NCBI GenBank assembly: GCA_963576725.1
Contig: OY755236.1
Coordinates: forward strand, 68,542,379-68,606,378
DNA: 64,000 nucleotides
Source of the DNA: Azorinus chamasolen
Taxonomy: Eukaryota; Mollusca; Bivalvia; Cardiida; Solecurtidae
Reading direction: 5' to 3'
A model generated the notes under the pieces. That model had not been told where the DNA came from and ran no database searches. It saw nothing but the letters and a program-made list of their open reading frames with translations. Positions 9,902 through 22,700 of this stretch are shown here, piece by piece (position 1 is the first letter of the stretch; the number at the start of each line of letters is the position of its first letter). The translations under genes and the position numbers were made by a program.

Positions 9902-10131
9902 ACCCATTCCCTCATATTTATGCCTTTTGAGTTTTGACACCTCTGAAAGTTATTTTTTTTAAATCATTGTGATAAATAGAGCATTTGCTCCTTAGGAGCA
10001 AATGCTCTATTTATCACAATGGTTTCATAACTACACAATTCTAAATGTTTCCTTTTCTGTATTAAATGCTCCTTTTCAGTATATTTATTCAAAGAGGTTG
10101 GGTCTAAAAAAGTGTATGAGGTAATGGGTTG
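9902..10131 (+). mobile_element. Family C MITE, in or just past the METAP1 3' end
   Basis: CACCCATTCCCTCATATTTA at left. Hairpin ATTGTGATAAATAGAGCATT with tip TTTGCTCCTTAGGAGCAAA. Right side CATTAAATGCTCCTTTTCAG-like and AGAGGTTGGGTCTAAAAA. Family C: about 228 bp, TTAA/CCCTTTCCTCCATA ends. Confidence 0.88.
10084..10089 (-). promoter_or_regulatory. Candidate METAP1 poly(A) signal AATAAA inside a MITE
   Basis: First AATAAA on the minus strand after the stop codon, about 200 nt downstream. It belongs to the family C consensus (GAATAAATCTACC side), so the gene's 3' end may be supplied by the transposon at 9902-10131. Inference only. Confidence 0.35.
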
Positions 10132-10138
10132 ATAAACT

Positions 10139-10268
10139 GTCTGTATTTCTCAGCCAAACCACTCATTAGAACTGCCTCTCTCAGATGATTCTAATGCGGA
10201 TCACAAAGTTAAGGTTTGGCTGAGAAATGAGAGATTTAGATAGATAAGTACTCCTCTTATCTACAGCT
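10139..10268. repeat. Family E-like palindrome
   Basis: ATTTCTCAGCCAAACCACTC and AAGGTTTGGCTGAGAAATGA arms, with TGATTCTAATGCGGATCAC between. Lies in the METAP1 3' UTR region. Confidence 0.6.
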
Positions 10269-10289
10269 CTGTCCAAATTCTTCTGATGA

Positions 10290-10462
10290 TCATGCCTTGA
10301 GCTGATCCATGAAATGAGGCTGACCATTTTTGTCCAGTCTCCGGGTTAAAATATCACAGCCTGTTTCTGTAACCAGCAGTGTGTGCTCAAACTGTGCTGA
10401 CCTCTTGCCATCCTCAGTGACCGCAGTCCACTTGTCTGGCCACATCTCATCTCTCCAGGTAC
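10290..10462 (-). CDS. METAP1: METAP1 exon 13, terminal coding exon (residues 328-384)
   Basis: Acceptor TACTGTTTCAG, then [34 protein letters not shown] and a C-terminal PHFMDQLKA before TGA. E353 in QFEH is the fifth metal ligand. A family A MITE remnant begins only about 16 bases upstream of the acceptor. Confidence 0.97.
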
Positions 10463-13400
10463 CTGAAACAGTACATGGCTTCATGAATATTCATTAAATG
10501 AATTTTATTAAGGCTTATTGAACAAGGGAATTACCTTGGCTGTTTCAGAAACTGTAAGAACGAGACCGTTATTATTCCATAAGCAAACAGAGTAGATTAT
10601 GATCAGATATCTCCTGTAGGAGCTGTCTGATATGGGTTTACTCTATTTGCATAGGTATTAAAAGACATCTGTATAAAGTATAGCATTAAGCAAACTTTCA
10701 TGAATATTCATGCAAGAGACTGCTTACTGAAGAACTAATTTAATTCATAAAGCTCCTTTGGGATGTAGTATTGTAGAACATTCAGTTTCAAAACACTATC
10801 CTCCATTAGAAGTAAATGATTTGAAACTCCTCTAGGACATAGACGGATACCTTGATGGACAGAGGTTAGACTGAACAACTCCTGTTCTTCGAAAGGTAGG
10901 AAATTGATATTTATAAATACACATGAACACAGGAAATTTCGGCCAATTTAGAAACTGTAGAATCAGATTTGTATCTAGCCATAAGCAAACTGAGAAGACC
11001 CTGATCAGACAGCTTCTACAGGAGCCATCTAATCTGGATCTACTCTTTATAAAGGCATGTTTATAACAGCATTAAAAGGTGTATCTATGGGGTAACGGGT
11101 TAGTTAATTAAATGTGACAGGATATTCTTCATCACCCTATAAATCAAGCTTCATGTACCTTCATTGATCATTGGTTCAATGGTGAAACAATGGCCTGGCT
11201 TCATCACTCCTACTGCTTTGTTTTCTGAAATAAACACATCTCATTCAGAGCTACAGATAAAGGTGAATACTCGAAAACTAAAACTTTCATTTCTCCACCA
11301 AAACCCATGTTCGAGACAATTCTAAAGAGTGGTCACAACATAGGATTTTATGGAGAAACAAAGACATTATTCTTGAAAATGTTTTAATTTACGCATCTTA
11401 TCTGGACCTCTGTCACTGTAAGGTTTTTAACCGTTCGCTAGCTATTCACGTCATATATACCTACCTGTAGATAGTGAAGACCCAGATGAGACAGCTCCTG
11501 CAGGAGCTGTCTCATCAGGGTCTGCACTATTTACAAGTTGATTGTGCAACCAGTGCACTCCACAGCAGTGATTGCACAGCCAAATACTTGTGCACAGTAA
11601 ATATATATGTTATTATACAACAGGGCATGGGTAAAGAAGGAGAAATGTATTTTAAAATTCAGCAAGAGAAGGGTTAATATAAGTTTAAAGTATATGAGTC
11701 TCATATGAACATTAATCAACTGAATTTTTAATAACAGTCTCATAAATGATGGGAATTTTTTATGCATATCCATGTAAGAAATAATGACATCATGACTATT
11801 TATAATATTTATAATGGCATACTGAGTCAGCCTAAGCAAACAGAACAGACCCTGATCAGTGGCTCCTCACAAAGTACCCTAATAACCATAAGTATGCACA
11901 GACTTGTGAAAGAATTATTATAATCATTGATTATTCACGTAAGCAAACATGTAATAATTTATTACATAGACAGTCAATATGTAGACATTCAATATGTGCA
12001 AAATATTACATCCTAAATAATTATAACAGATCTTTGTTACAAAGACTTGAGAAACTATGATTATAATCATTGATTATTCATGTCAGTAAACATGCAATAA
12101 TTTATTACATAGACAGTCAATATGTGCAAAATTAATGATGGATTTAAAATTTTTACATCCTTCATAATTATAACAGATCTTTGTTACAGTGGAACACATC
12201 TGTTTGCATAAGTTCAGAGATCATAATCTTGTGACTGTTTTACATAGACAATGAAAACACTAAGTATTTGGACAGAATAATGCAGATCCAGATCAAACGG
12301 CTCCTAAGGGAGCTTTTTGATCACTATCTACACTATTTGCTTATATATCAGTCTAATCTAAAGTTATCAAAATGGTGACAACTTGAATTATTAAGCTTTG
12401 CAAACCAGTGGATGAGAGATTGGCGTGTCAGAATACTTGGGGTACATAGGGTTATCTCCCTCTATGGACAGCTATAAGTTTACTTACTGGCATAATGAGG
12501 TACACTTGGAGCTGTATGGAATAACCTGAAATAAGTAATACAAACAATTACAAGCAAAATTCATTATTATACGAAATTTTATCAGTTTATTTTATGCTGA
12601 AATCTTTTAACCCATTACTCCATAATTATGCCATTCTACACCTTTGCTTTCTGCTTGACTGTCACCTTGCATTAAGCAGCCACCTGCCTAAAAGCATTTT
12701 AATTCTTCTCTACTAGAGTTCCGGTTTAGATGGTTTTTACTGTACTTGTTTGTCAAACCCTATCATGCTATCTATCTCAGGTGATTCTAAGAACCAACAA
12801 GTTAGGGTTTGATTAATAAATTAAAGATATGGTAAATCATTACTCCTCTATCTACTTAACTATGGCTTTGATTATGACATATCAGTTACACACTTACTGG
12901 TGTATGGCTTTGATTATGACACATCAATGACCCACTTACTGGTGAATCCCATGTCCACAGTAGCTTCTCACAACAGAGAAACCATTTGTTTGAGCATGCT
13001 TCTGGATCACAGCTCCTATATCACGATAACGAACACCGGGTTTAACTGAAAATAAAATTAAATTAAATACACTCCTTCTTTACTTCATGAATATTCATGT
13101 AAGAAATAACAACATCTTTAATATTAATCAGCTGAAATTTTATAATAATATAAGAACACATGGGAGGAACTGTATTTATAATCACATGGTATCTCAGTGT
13201 CCGACAAATTTATTTTTTTGTTGGTAGCCCACTGGGCTACCAGATTTCTTTTGTACTAGCCCAGTGACTACCAGAAAAAAAATCTAGTAGCCCAGAGATT
13301 TTTTATTCACTTTCCAAATGGTAAGACCTTGCATCCGTGTTTGGTGTATGTACTCATTCAGACCTAATATCCCTTAAGAATAATGACAACATAATCATGA

Positions 13401-16400
13401 AACTAAATCTATATTACATTTTTCTTAAATTTAATTATTTTATTTTAAATTGCCATTTTTCCGCTTGTTTTAACTGCTAGGGGTACTAGCTATGACAGAT
13501 TTGGAAGCCACTATGACAAAATGTGTTCCATCAGATGATGAATTTGTACTGTCAGACTGTGAATATGTTATACTAACATTCCACTAGATGTTGAAATGAG
13601 TAAATAAACACAAATTTTAAATGGCAATTTATTACTATTTTGTCAAATACTCTACTGTCATTACCTTTGTCATTAATTAAACAAAATTTCATACTGACAG
13701 GTCTGGTAATATCATGTTTTAAATGGCTTGAGATAGAAATCTGCTTTCATCATTCTAAGTAATGCAGAATTAAATAATTGAATTTAGAACATTGATTTTA
13801 GTTCTTTTGCACTTGTTTTAACCTTTCAGCGTGTGTCAGATGTTAATAAGACATTTCCAAATACAAATATAGTTTAGCCCTTTTATCTGCGTACCGGTAT
13901 GCACTGTAAGCCATACAAGAAGATTTTGTGGAAGTAATCATTTTTACCTGATAGAAAATCGGGTCTAAATAAGATCGAGGTTTCATTCTTGATTTACCTA
14001 TAACACAATCATGTAACGTTAGTTAACAGAGCCAAACATCGTCAATCTTGAAGAAATAATGACGAGGTGAAAAAAAATCAAGTTTTTCAAATTGAGTAGC
14101 GAGAGAAAATTTGTGGATTTTCGCCGAGATTCGATCCGCGAAAACCCATTATAATTTGGTTTTGTTAACGATATGAGCGACCGGAAGTTAATTACATAAG
14201 CGAGTTTGGTTCCAAATCTCGCACCATTGAAGCGGTAATTGATCCAATTTATTAGTCAACTGAAACTGTCACACACGGTGGGCGGAGCTTAAATCTAGAT
14301 TCACTGGTTCAGATTACGTATGGAATGGATTCGGAGATTAAACATTTCGACGAACAAGTGTCAGTCATGCATCACTTGGGCGGAGATTAAATGACTTGAT
14401 AGCCAAATCATGGTCAGCGTCAGTGGTTGACACGCTCTATGGGTTAACAACAGGACACGCGTCAGAAAACACACTCCAGATTAATTGTATGTATACGGAC
14501 CCTAACTCTGGGAAATTAACAAGTCATCATTAATTGCCCTACGTTCTAGATTATCTGTTATAGCCGGGCTTTTGATCTTTGCTTTTACTCTTAGCCCGAC
14601 GGGCTTGTTTTGAAATTCTTTGATAGCCCGACAAGATTTTCTGGTAGCCCACGGGCTCCGGGCAATGGATTTGTCGGACACTGGGTATCTGTATCTTTTT
14701 ATATCTGATCAAGATTTATCAGTATACAATAGGTTGAAATTTCAACACTGTGTAAACTAAAATTCAGATATAAACTAGAAAACTGTGTCCATAGGACACT
14801 GACGCCCCACTGGTGATACTGTCTTTAAATTGAGCACTTTTGTCTATATGTTATATAGTGAAGACTAGAACACGGACCAAGTCAGGAAGGACCCCATATA
14901 ATGCTGTCAGAAGGGCTAATACACCTGAGGAGAAACTGCATAGCCAATAATTATGTAGATTCTGGTATTAACTATTGCAGGGCTTCTTAACTGTTAGCTG
15001 TGCCAAATGTTTCGCATTATTTATATTAATGCAGCAAGTCCTTTCCTGTTGCAGCCAGTATACAGTAACAACTAGAGTGCTAGTTGCCAAATCATAACTT
15101 CTAAATGACACATGCAATTTGGCTTTTAATCAAATTTGGCCAAGATATGGATAATAACATTTTCATACAGTCTGGTGAAGAAGAGATGAACACTGTTTGC
15201 ATTAGAGGGCAGACTTAAAACAACAGGACACCATGACGGATGGACAGGGTGATACTATAGGGTATCCACACAAGGGGTGGGGCCTTAAAAATTTGCAAGT
15301 CCCATAACCCTAATAAAAATGGTCGGAGAAAAAGTCTCCTTCTTTAAACACATTTTCATATCAATGTTACTCATTTTGGAAAATTTGAAGTAAATCCTTC
15401 CATTGGTGTATAAGGAGTTGGATGTACAAACAGACAAGATCTTATATGCTTCCCACCTAAACACATGTTAGAAGTTTCCATATTATTATTAATATTAATA
15501 TTATTTCCATATATTAACTATTAATGTAAGAAAAAATGACATAATTTTTATATAGTGGTGCACGAATACAAGTATTTTTGTGAGACTGAAACACATAAAA
15601 CTCAAAAACACGACTTTACCTTCTTTTATGGCCTGATCTAGACACTCCCATGAGTTTTTGACAAGATTCTTATATTTCTCATCAACATTTCCTACAAACA
15701 CCGTCTCGTTCAGATCCCCATGAAAGCCCTTGTAGTATACTGTTATATCAACTGAAAAGATAAGGGGCAAAACATGTCAGAAAGAGCACGAATATATAAA
15801 TGACAACGAGTTACTGCAAACAAGAGGGAAATCATGGTTTCAATCCTTTACTCCAAAATGTTTCCTTCTTACCCCTCTGCAAACAGAGTAGACCCAGCAG
15901 GGAATGGTCCACTCTGTTTGTTTATATTTAGCAGATGTATTACTTTATGTCACATCTGTAAAATCCTTTGTTTTATATTACTGATACAAGAGTGAAATTA
16001 ATTAATATTCATTATAGGCAGAGTCTTGCATAAACCTTTCCTCCATAAATACGCCTTTCTACACCTGTCGTAGTCACTTCTTGAAACCATTGTGATAAAT
16101 ACAGCATTTGCTCCATAGGAGCAAATGCTCTATTTATCACAATGGTTTCAATACTACACAATTCTAACATTTTCCTTTTCTCTAGTAAATGCTCCTTTTG
16201 GGTAGATTTATTCAAAGATTTTAGGTCTAAAAAAAGTCTCTGAGGAACAGGTTAAATGTTCATGATCTAATGGGATCAACATTTAACCTGGGTCATCAGA
16301 GTCAACAGAATGTGTGAAATATTATAACCAAAAGTACCATAGTCATATATTGAAATCCAGTCTGATATAATTTAAGAAATATATATTTTATACAAACTGG

Positions 16401-19400
16401 GGGGAAATCAAATATCATTTTGTTGCCCTACATGAACTAATAGCCACCTGGCGGTTATGCTTTTAACCCTTTTCTCCATGAATATTCATGTAAGTAATAA
16501 TATAGTAAAACCTCTCTATAACGGCCACTAAATTGTGTTAATTAGTTGGTATTTAGGCCAGGTGGCTGCTTAAAGCAAGATGAAAGTAAAACAGAACGCT
16601 CCTATAGGAGCATTCTGTTTTACTTTCACCTTGCTTTAAGCAGCCACCTGCCTTTAACACAAAATACTTGATGTAATTTAGTGGCCGTTATAGAGGATTT
16701 ACTGTAATGTCATGAATATTAATCAGATTAGTTTTAATAATGGCACATGAACACAGGAATATTTGAACATGGCAGAAACTGTCCAATCATATTATTTCAT
16801 AAGCAAACAGAGCAGACATTTTTGCAACAATAAAAGCCTAAGTTGGTAACTCATTTAATATCTGAATTGTTTCCAAATATCATGGCATTCACCCATAGAA
16901 TGTATACAGGTCAGTCAGCACACATGAAGGTAAAAGCAAGCTGTGTATCAGCTACACCCCTTTTTCACTACTCACTATTTAGAATGTCACCATCCTCTAG
17001 TTTTCTTGAGTCAGGTATACCATGGCATATGACCTCATTCACAGACCTATCATAAAAATATCTTTTTAAAGCCAAATTTACCAAATACTAAAAATTTCAA
17101 ATAAGCATTAACCCTTTACTCCATAAATGCGCCTTTCTGCACCTTTGCAAACTAAGTAGACTCAGATCATGACCATGGCATACAGTACAGTATCTGTAAC
17201 ATATCAGCAAACATCAGACAGCTCCTATACTAGCTGTCTTATTTGGGTCTACTCTGTTCGCAAAGATGTAAAAAGACTGGGTTATCAAGTATTGGGTTAC
17301 AAGTACAGTAGAACCCCTCTAATGCGACCACTTTATGAACAAACATGAGTGTCTTTATAAGCAGGTGGTTGCTTAATGCAGAACAAAAGTAATGCAGAAA
17401 GCTCCTGTAGGAGCTTTCTGCATTACTCGTGTCCTGCATTAAGCTACCACCTGCATCTAGCACCCAGAATTATACCTCTTTCAGGTGGTCACATTAGAAG
17501 GGTTTACTGTATATGTTTGCATTTCTTTCCCAAAAACACTGTCTCAAGGTAAAACAGCCTAGATCCAAGAGAGATGCAAACTCTCTTATTTTGGGACACA
17601 AATGTTGTGGGGGGGGGGGGGGGGGGGGGGTAGGGAAAACAGCAAATAACCAGAAAAAGTTTTAATGTCCAGATAACTTTGCACTATCGCATACTGCAAA
17701 ACTCATAAACTGGATAGATATTATTACTAAATTTTCCGTAAAATTTATTATGCAAAATTTAATAGCAACAGTCAGCTTGTTCATCAAAGGGTGGTAATTT
17801 TCTTTTGTCAATTACTGAAATAGTCAATATCAAATTTGAGTCTCCTATTACAATACAACTGTTGGAAGGAATACGGCAATATGTGTGTCACTTTCTGACA
17901 GAAGTGTGATGGAAAAAAAAAGAAACAAAACATGTGACGGAAATGAACAGAAAGGCAGACCAATGGATGGATGGGTGAATATTTATGTAAGAAATAATGA
18001 CATCATGAATATTTATAAGCGGAATTTTGACATATGGACACAGTAGCTGTGACAGAAACTTGACAAAATCAGACCTATATTACTCCATAACAAACAGAGC
18101 AGCCCCTGATCAACCAGCTCCTACAGGAGCTGTCTGAGCTGGGTCTAGTCTGTTTGCTAAGGTGCCAAAAGGCATCTTTATGATGGTTAACAAAAGCAAA
18201 AGTTCAACAAAGAACAAGTGAAAATGGTAAACGTCTATGATCACAAGTGTGTACTTACGTGCAGCATGAGGCCGGGAACTGATAGTAGTTCAGTGGAGAG
18301 GGGTAACACTGTCTGTCTACACAGGCCTGAAACATAACATTTATAACCTAGTCAAACTTCCCTTACAATATTGTTATTGAAGCTAGACCTATTGCTTTAT
18401 AAACATATTCTTTCTATATTTCCGGGGTTATTCTGTTGATATGAATAGGCACTCTTTTTACAGTCTATACCCATGTTCTATGCTTACAGTCCTTGCTAAG
18501 AACTTCATCTGTGTGACTGGTTATCATAATGAATTCTTAACCCTTGAATATTTTTGTAAGAAATAATGACATCATGAATATTCATTGGCTGAAGTTCTAT
18601 AATGGCATATGTACATAGGATATTTTGGTATTGGCAGAAACTGTACTGTCAGATCTATTCTAATTTCATGAGCTCCTACAGTGATCTGAGTCCACTCTGT
18701 TTGCAAATGTGTGAATCAGCATTTACATGAGGGGAAGGGTTAACTAAAACATTTACATGAGGGGAAGGGTTAACTAAAACTATCACTAAAGGTGATGAAT
18801 ATCCCTACACAGCAGCCTGGATCGCAAATCCAACCCAAACAAGATTTTGCAGAATGCCATCGAATTTTTTCAATTTCAAGGCCAGAGGTCAAGGTCACAG
18901 TGACCTGAAATTTGCTTCTTGCACATCTACTACTCCTGATCAACATTTATGCTAAATATCAAGTGAATCAGGTTGATACTGAAGGAGGGGTATGCCACAC
19001 AAGATTTTGCAGACAGACCAACCAACTGACAGGCAGATTCCAGTATACTCCCCTCAAACTTACTTTGTGGGGTATAATTAATATTACGCACATCGACACT
19101 TAATTATAAATGCATATGCAAAAAATTTGAGCTTCATTGGTGAGGAAATATAGAAGTAGTTCTGGCCACACATTTTTTTAAGTCATTCCCAATTTCAAGG
19201 CCAGAGGTCAAGGTCATAGAGAACTGACATTTGTGTCATGCACATCCACCACTCCTGATAAACATTTATGCCAAGTATCAAGTGAATCAGGTTGAAACTG
19301 AAGGAGGAGTATACCATACAAGATTTTGCAGATAGACTGACCGCCAATTTCAGGGCCAGAGGTCAAGGTCACAGAGACCTGAAATTTAAGCCTTGCACAT

Positions 19401-19712
19401 CTACTACTTCTGATTAACATTTATTCCAAGTATCATGTGAATCAGGTTGAAGCTGAAGGAGGAGTTCGCAGTACAAGATTTTGCAGAGACTGCCAATTTC
19501 AAGGCCAGAGGTCAAGGTCACAGATACCTGAAATTGTGTCTTGAACATCTGCTATTCCTGATTAACATTTATGCCAAGTATCAAGTGAATCAGGTTGAAG
19601 CTGAAGGAGGAGTTCGCCGTACAAGATTTTGCTGTAGGAGTTGCCTGACCAGAGGTTGCTCTGTTCACATATATTTTAGAGAACTGAGTCTCTTGTGTTT
19701 TATATTGCAATC

Positions 19713-19754
<42 letters not shown>

Positions 19755-22700
19755 ACACACACACCCTTTTAGCCCGGCGCTAAATACAGGAAAGTTGCTT
19801 CTTGCACATTTACTATCCATGGTACTTATGTATACCAAATATAAATTGAATAACTATCAAACTGAAGGAGGAGTTCGAAACAATAACTACCCATGTTCAA
19901 AAGGGGCTAACATGGTGATTCAAGTATATCCCCTCAAACTTTGTTTGCCGGGGTATGATAAAAATATTCCTACATACTATTTTCTTACATGAATATTCAT
20001 GTAAAGGGTTAATTGTTACCTCGTAAACAAGTTTGTCAATCTCAGCAGTGGTGACACCAACGGCTACTGCCCCTATGGCAATGTCCAGAACTTCACGTCC
20101 AAGCTGGAAAACAAGGTCAAGTTAAACAATATACAGCAAAAACCTCTTTAATTCATTCCCTCCTACACTATTTTTAGACCCAACCTCTTTGAAGCAATCT
20201 ACCGAAAAGGAGCATTTACTAAAGAAAAGATTTTTTTTTAGAATTTGGTAGTTTTTGAAACCATTGTGATAAATAGAGCATTTGCTCCTAGGGAGCAAAT
20301 GCTCTATTTATGTCAATGGTTTCAGAAGTGACTTTTACAGAGGTACCAAAATGCATCAGTATGAGGGAATATGTTAAACAGGTACTTAACCCTTTACTCC
20401 ATGAATATTCATGTAAGAAATAATGACATCATGAATATTTATTAGGTTAATTTTTATTTTTATGATGGCACATGAACAAAGGAATTGTTGGCCATAGCAG
20501 AATGTGTAGATTCATATATCTATTATTTCATAAGCAAACAGAGCAGATCCTGATCAGTAGGTTCCTACAGGAGCCGTCTTATCTGGGTCTACTCTATTTG
20601 CAAATGTATAGAAAGGTGTATCTATGGAGTAAAGGGTTACTGAATAATCACAGGAGTCTTTATAGTTTATAACCAAATCTCTGTTCAACCCTTTATTCTA
20701 TAAATATGTCATTCAATGTCATCACAACAGAGTAGACCCAGATCTAGTTGCTTAATATGTTCCTCATATGAACACTTTTTCATGCTTTTGCAAACACAAC
20801 AGACCAATAGTAGATAGCTCCGGTAGCAGCCATCTGATAAGGGTATACTCTGTTTGCTTATGAAATTATAACAAATCTGACTTTACAGTTTCTACCAATA
20901 CCAAAAATTACTGTGCACATTATAAAACTTCAGCTAATAAATATTCATGATGTTATTATTTCTTACATGAATGTTCAATAAAGAAAGGGTAATGGAAATA
21001 TGTAGATTTGATCCATCAGTTTCTACAATGGCAAAATATGCATGTGTAAATATGCCATTTTAAAAACTAATCTACTTAATATTTGATATGTCATTATTTC
21101 TTACATAAATATTCATGATGAAAAGGTTTAATGCAGAATAAAAGAAATGCAGAATCAGGGGTGGAAATTTCATTTTTTTCTACTTGTCCTTGGACTAGTG
21201 AAATGAAAAAACTTGGTTGTCCGCAGCATAATTCAACTTGTCCCAATTTATGCATCTTTTTCATTAATTTGAGAACTTAAATTGAAACTTTCAGTATTTA
21301 TTGAAAATTCAAAGTGAAACTATTTCTCAAGGTTCTAAAGAGTACCTACACCAAAGGAGTTGGTGAATTTGGTTGAGAACAAATGTCTTCCAAGTCAGGC
21401 ACAGTGAAATTAAAAATCTGCTCTGTTTAGTTTAGGGGATATAAATGGCAGATATGACAAAATACAAGGTTCGTTTACGCTTGTTTTTATCATAGGTATT
21501 GTCCCTTTCATTCTTTGTTTTTCGCTTTTTGCCCTTGTCATCGGCTTCTTTGGGCTTTGAACCGTCTTTTCTAACAAGAAAATTGTTCATCGTCGGCTTA
21601 AACTGTCAATCTTGTAATATGTTTACAGTGGAATCGGAGATGACGTAACTTTAGGATTGGGCTAAAAAACGGACAAAGTCTGAAATTCTGAATGGTCTCA
21701 ACATAATACGGACCTTGTTACTAAAGACTTCGCTCGCGTGTTTAAATTTCGGATAAATAAAATAAGTTCTTATTTATTATTTCAGAGTGAGTTTAACTGT
21801 TACGAGGAATTTGGCGTGCTTTGATTAAGTTTAGAAATAAATTTTGAAATAGTTTTGTAGTGCCGCAACTGTTATTCCTGAATCCGTTATTTGGCGCAGC
21901 AGCTTATTTATTGAACCCATTTCTTTTATCTGCTGGTACCCGATTATTACACTGAATGAAATGACGAATGTATGTTGTTGCTGATAACCAGTAGAGTATC
22001 TATTGATGAAACTGCTCAATGGTAAATAAATGTTAGACTTTGCAGATTATCTCAATTTCTTTGGATTTTAAGCGCTTTTTGGTCAGATTTGAAGGCATAT
22101 CTAAGTTTCCAAGATACATGTAATAATATCCCGAATCTTTACTTGTCCGCGGACAATTGAACTGCAAAAACCAGTTTGTCCGGGGCCCCAAATGTACGAG
22201 ACGGACGAGTCGGACATGGGATTTCCGCACCCCTGGCAGAATGTTTTTGGGGAGCAGTCATTGTTACTTTTGTTCTCAAGTCTTACAAATTAAAAGTAGA
22301 GCATGTCAATACAATATTTACATTTGGGAGCATTTCCTTAATCCCTTTAGTTTGTTTTTGTTTTGTTACTTTTATATTTTCCCTCAAAAAGAATTATCTG
22401 CCTTCACCTTTATCCTCACTTTTAAAATAATTTCTCCCTAGATCTCCATGAAACCAGCATATGTAGGAAAGCTGTAGGTTTTATCTATACTTCCACATCA
22501 AATCCTAAATTGCAGGTACCCATCAAAATTCCCTCTCTCAGTTAATTCTATTAATGTCCAACAACATGTGTTATGACTAAAATGTAAACAATTTGAAGAA
22601 AACACAACATCTCTTATCACTCAAAGCATGCCACCATGTTTACATAATTGTAGTTACAAATTAAATGTATTCAGAAGAGGAAATCTCAACTAGTGCAAGC

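Noticed and set aside
19447..19992. 181-codon plus-strand ORF with a long polyproline run and its polyglycine partner on the minus strand
   Set aside because: It is the 41-bp poly(C) tract and the flanking tandem repeats translated; no domain and no splice context.
22157..22441. Two overlapping plus-strand ORFs of 84-94 codons
   Set aside because: Both begin in the right end of the hAT element and overlap in different frames, with hydrophobic low-complexity tails.
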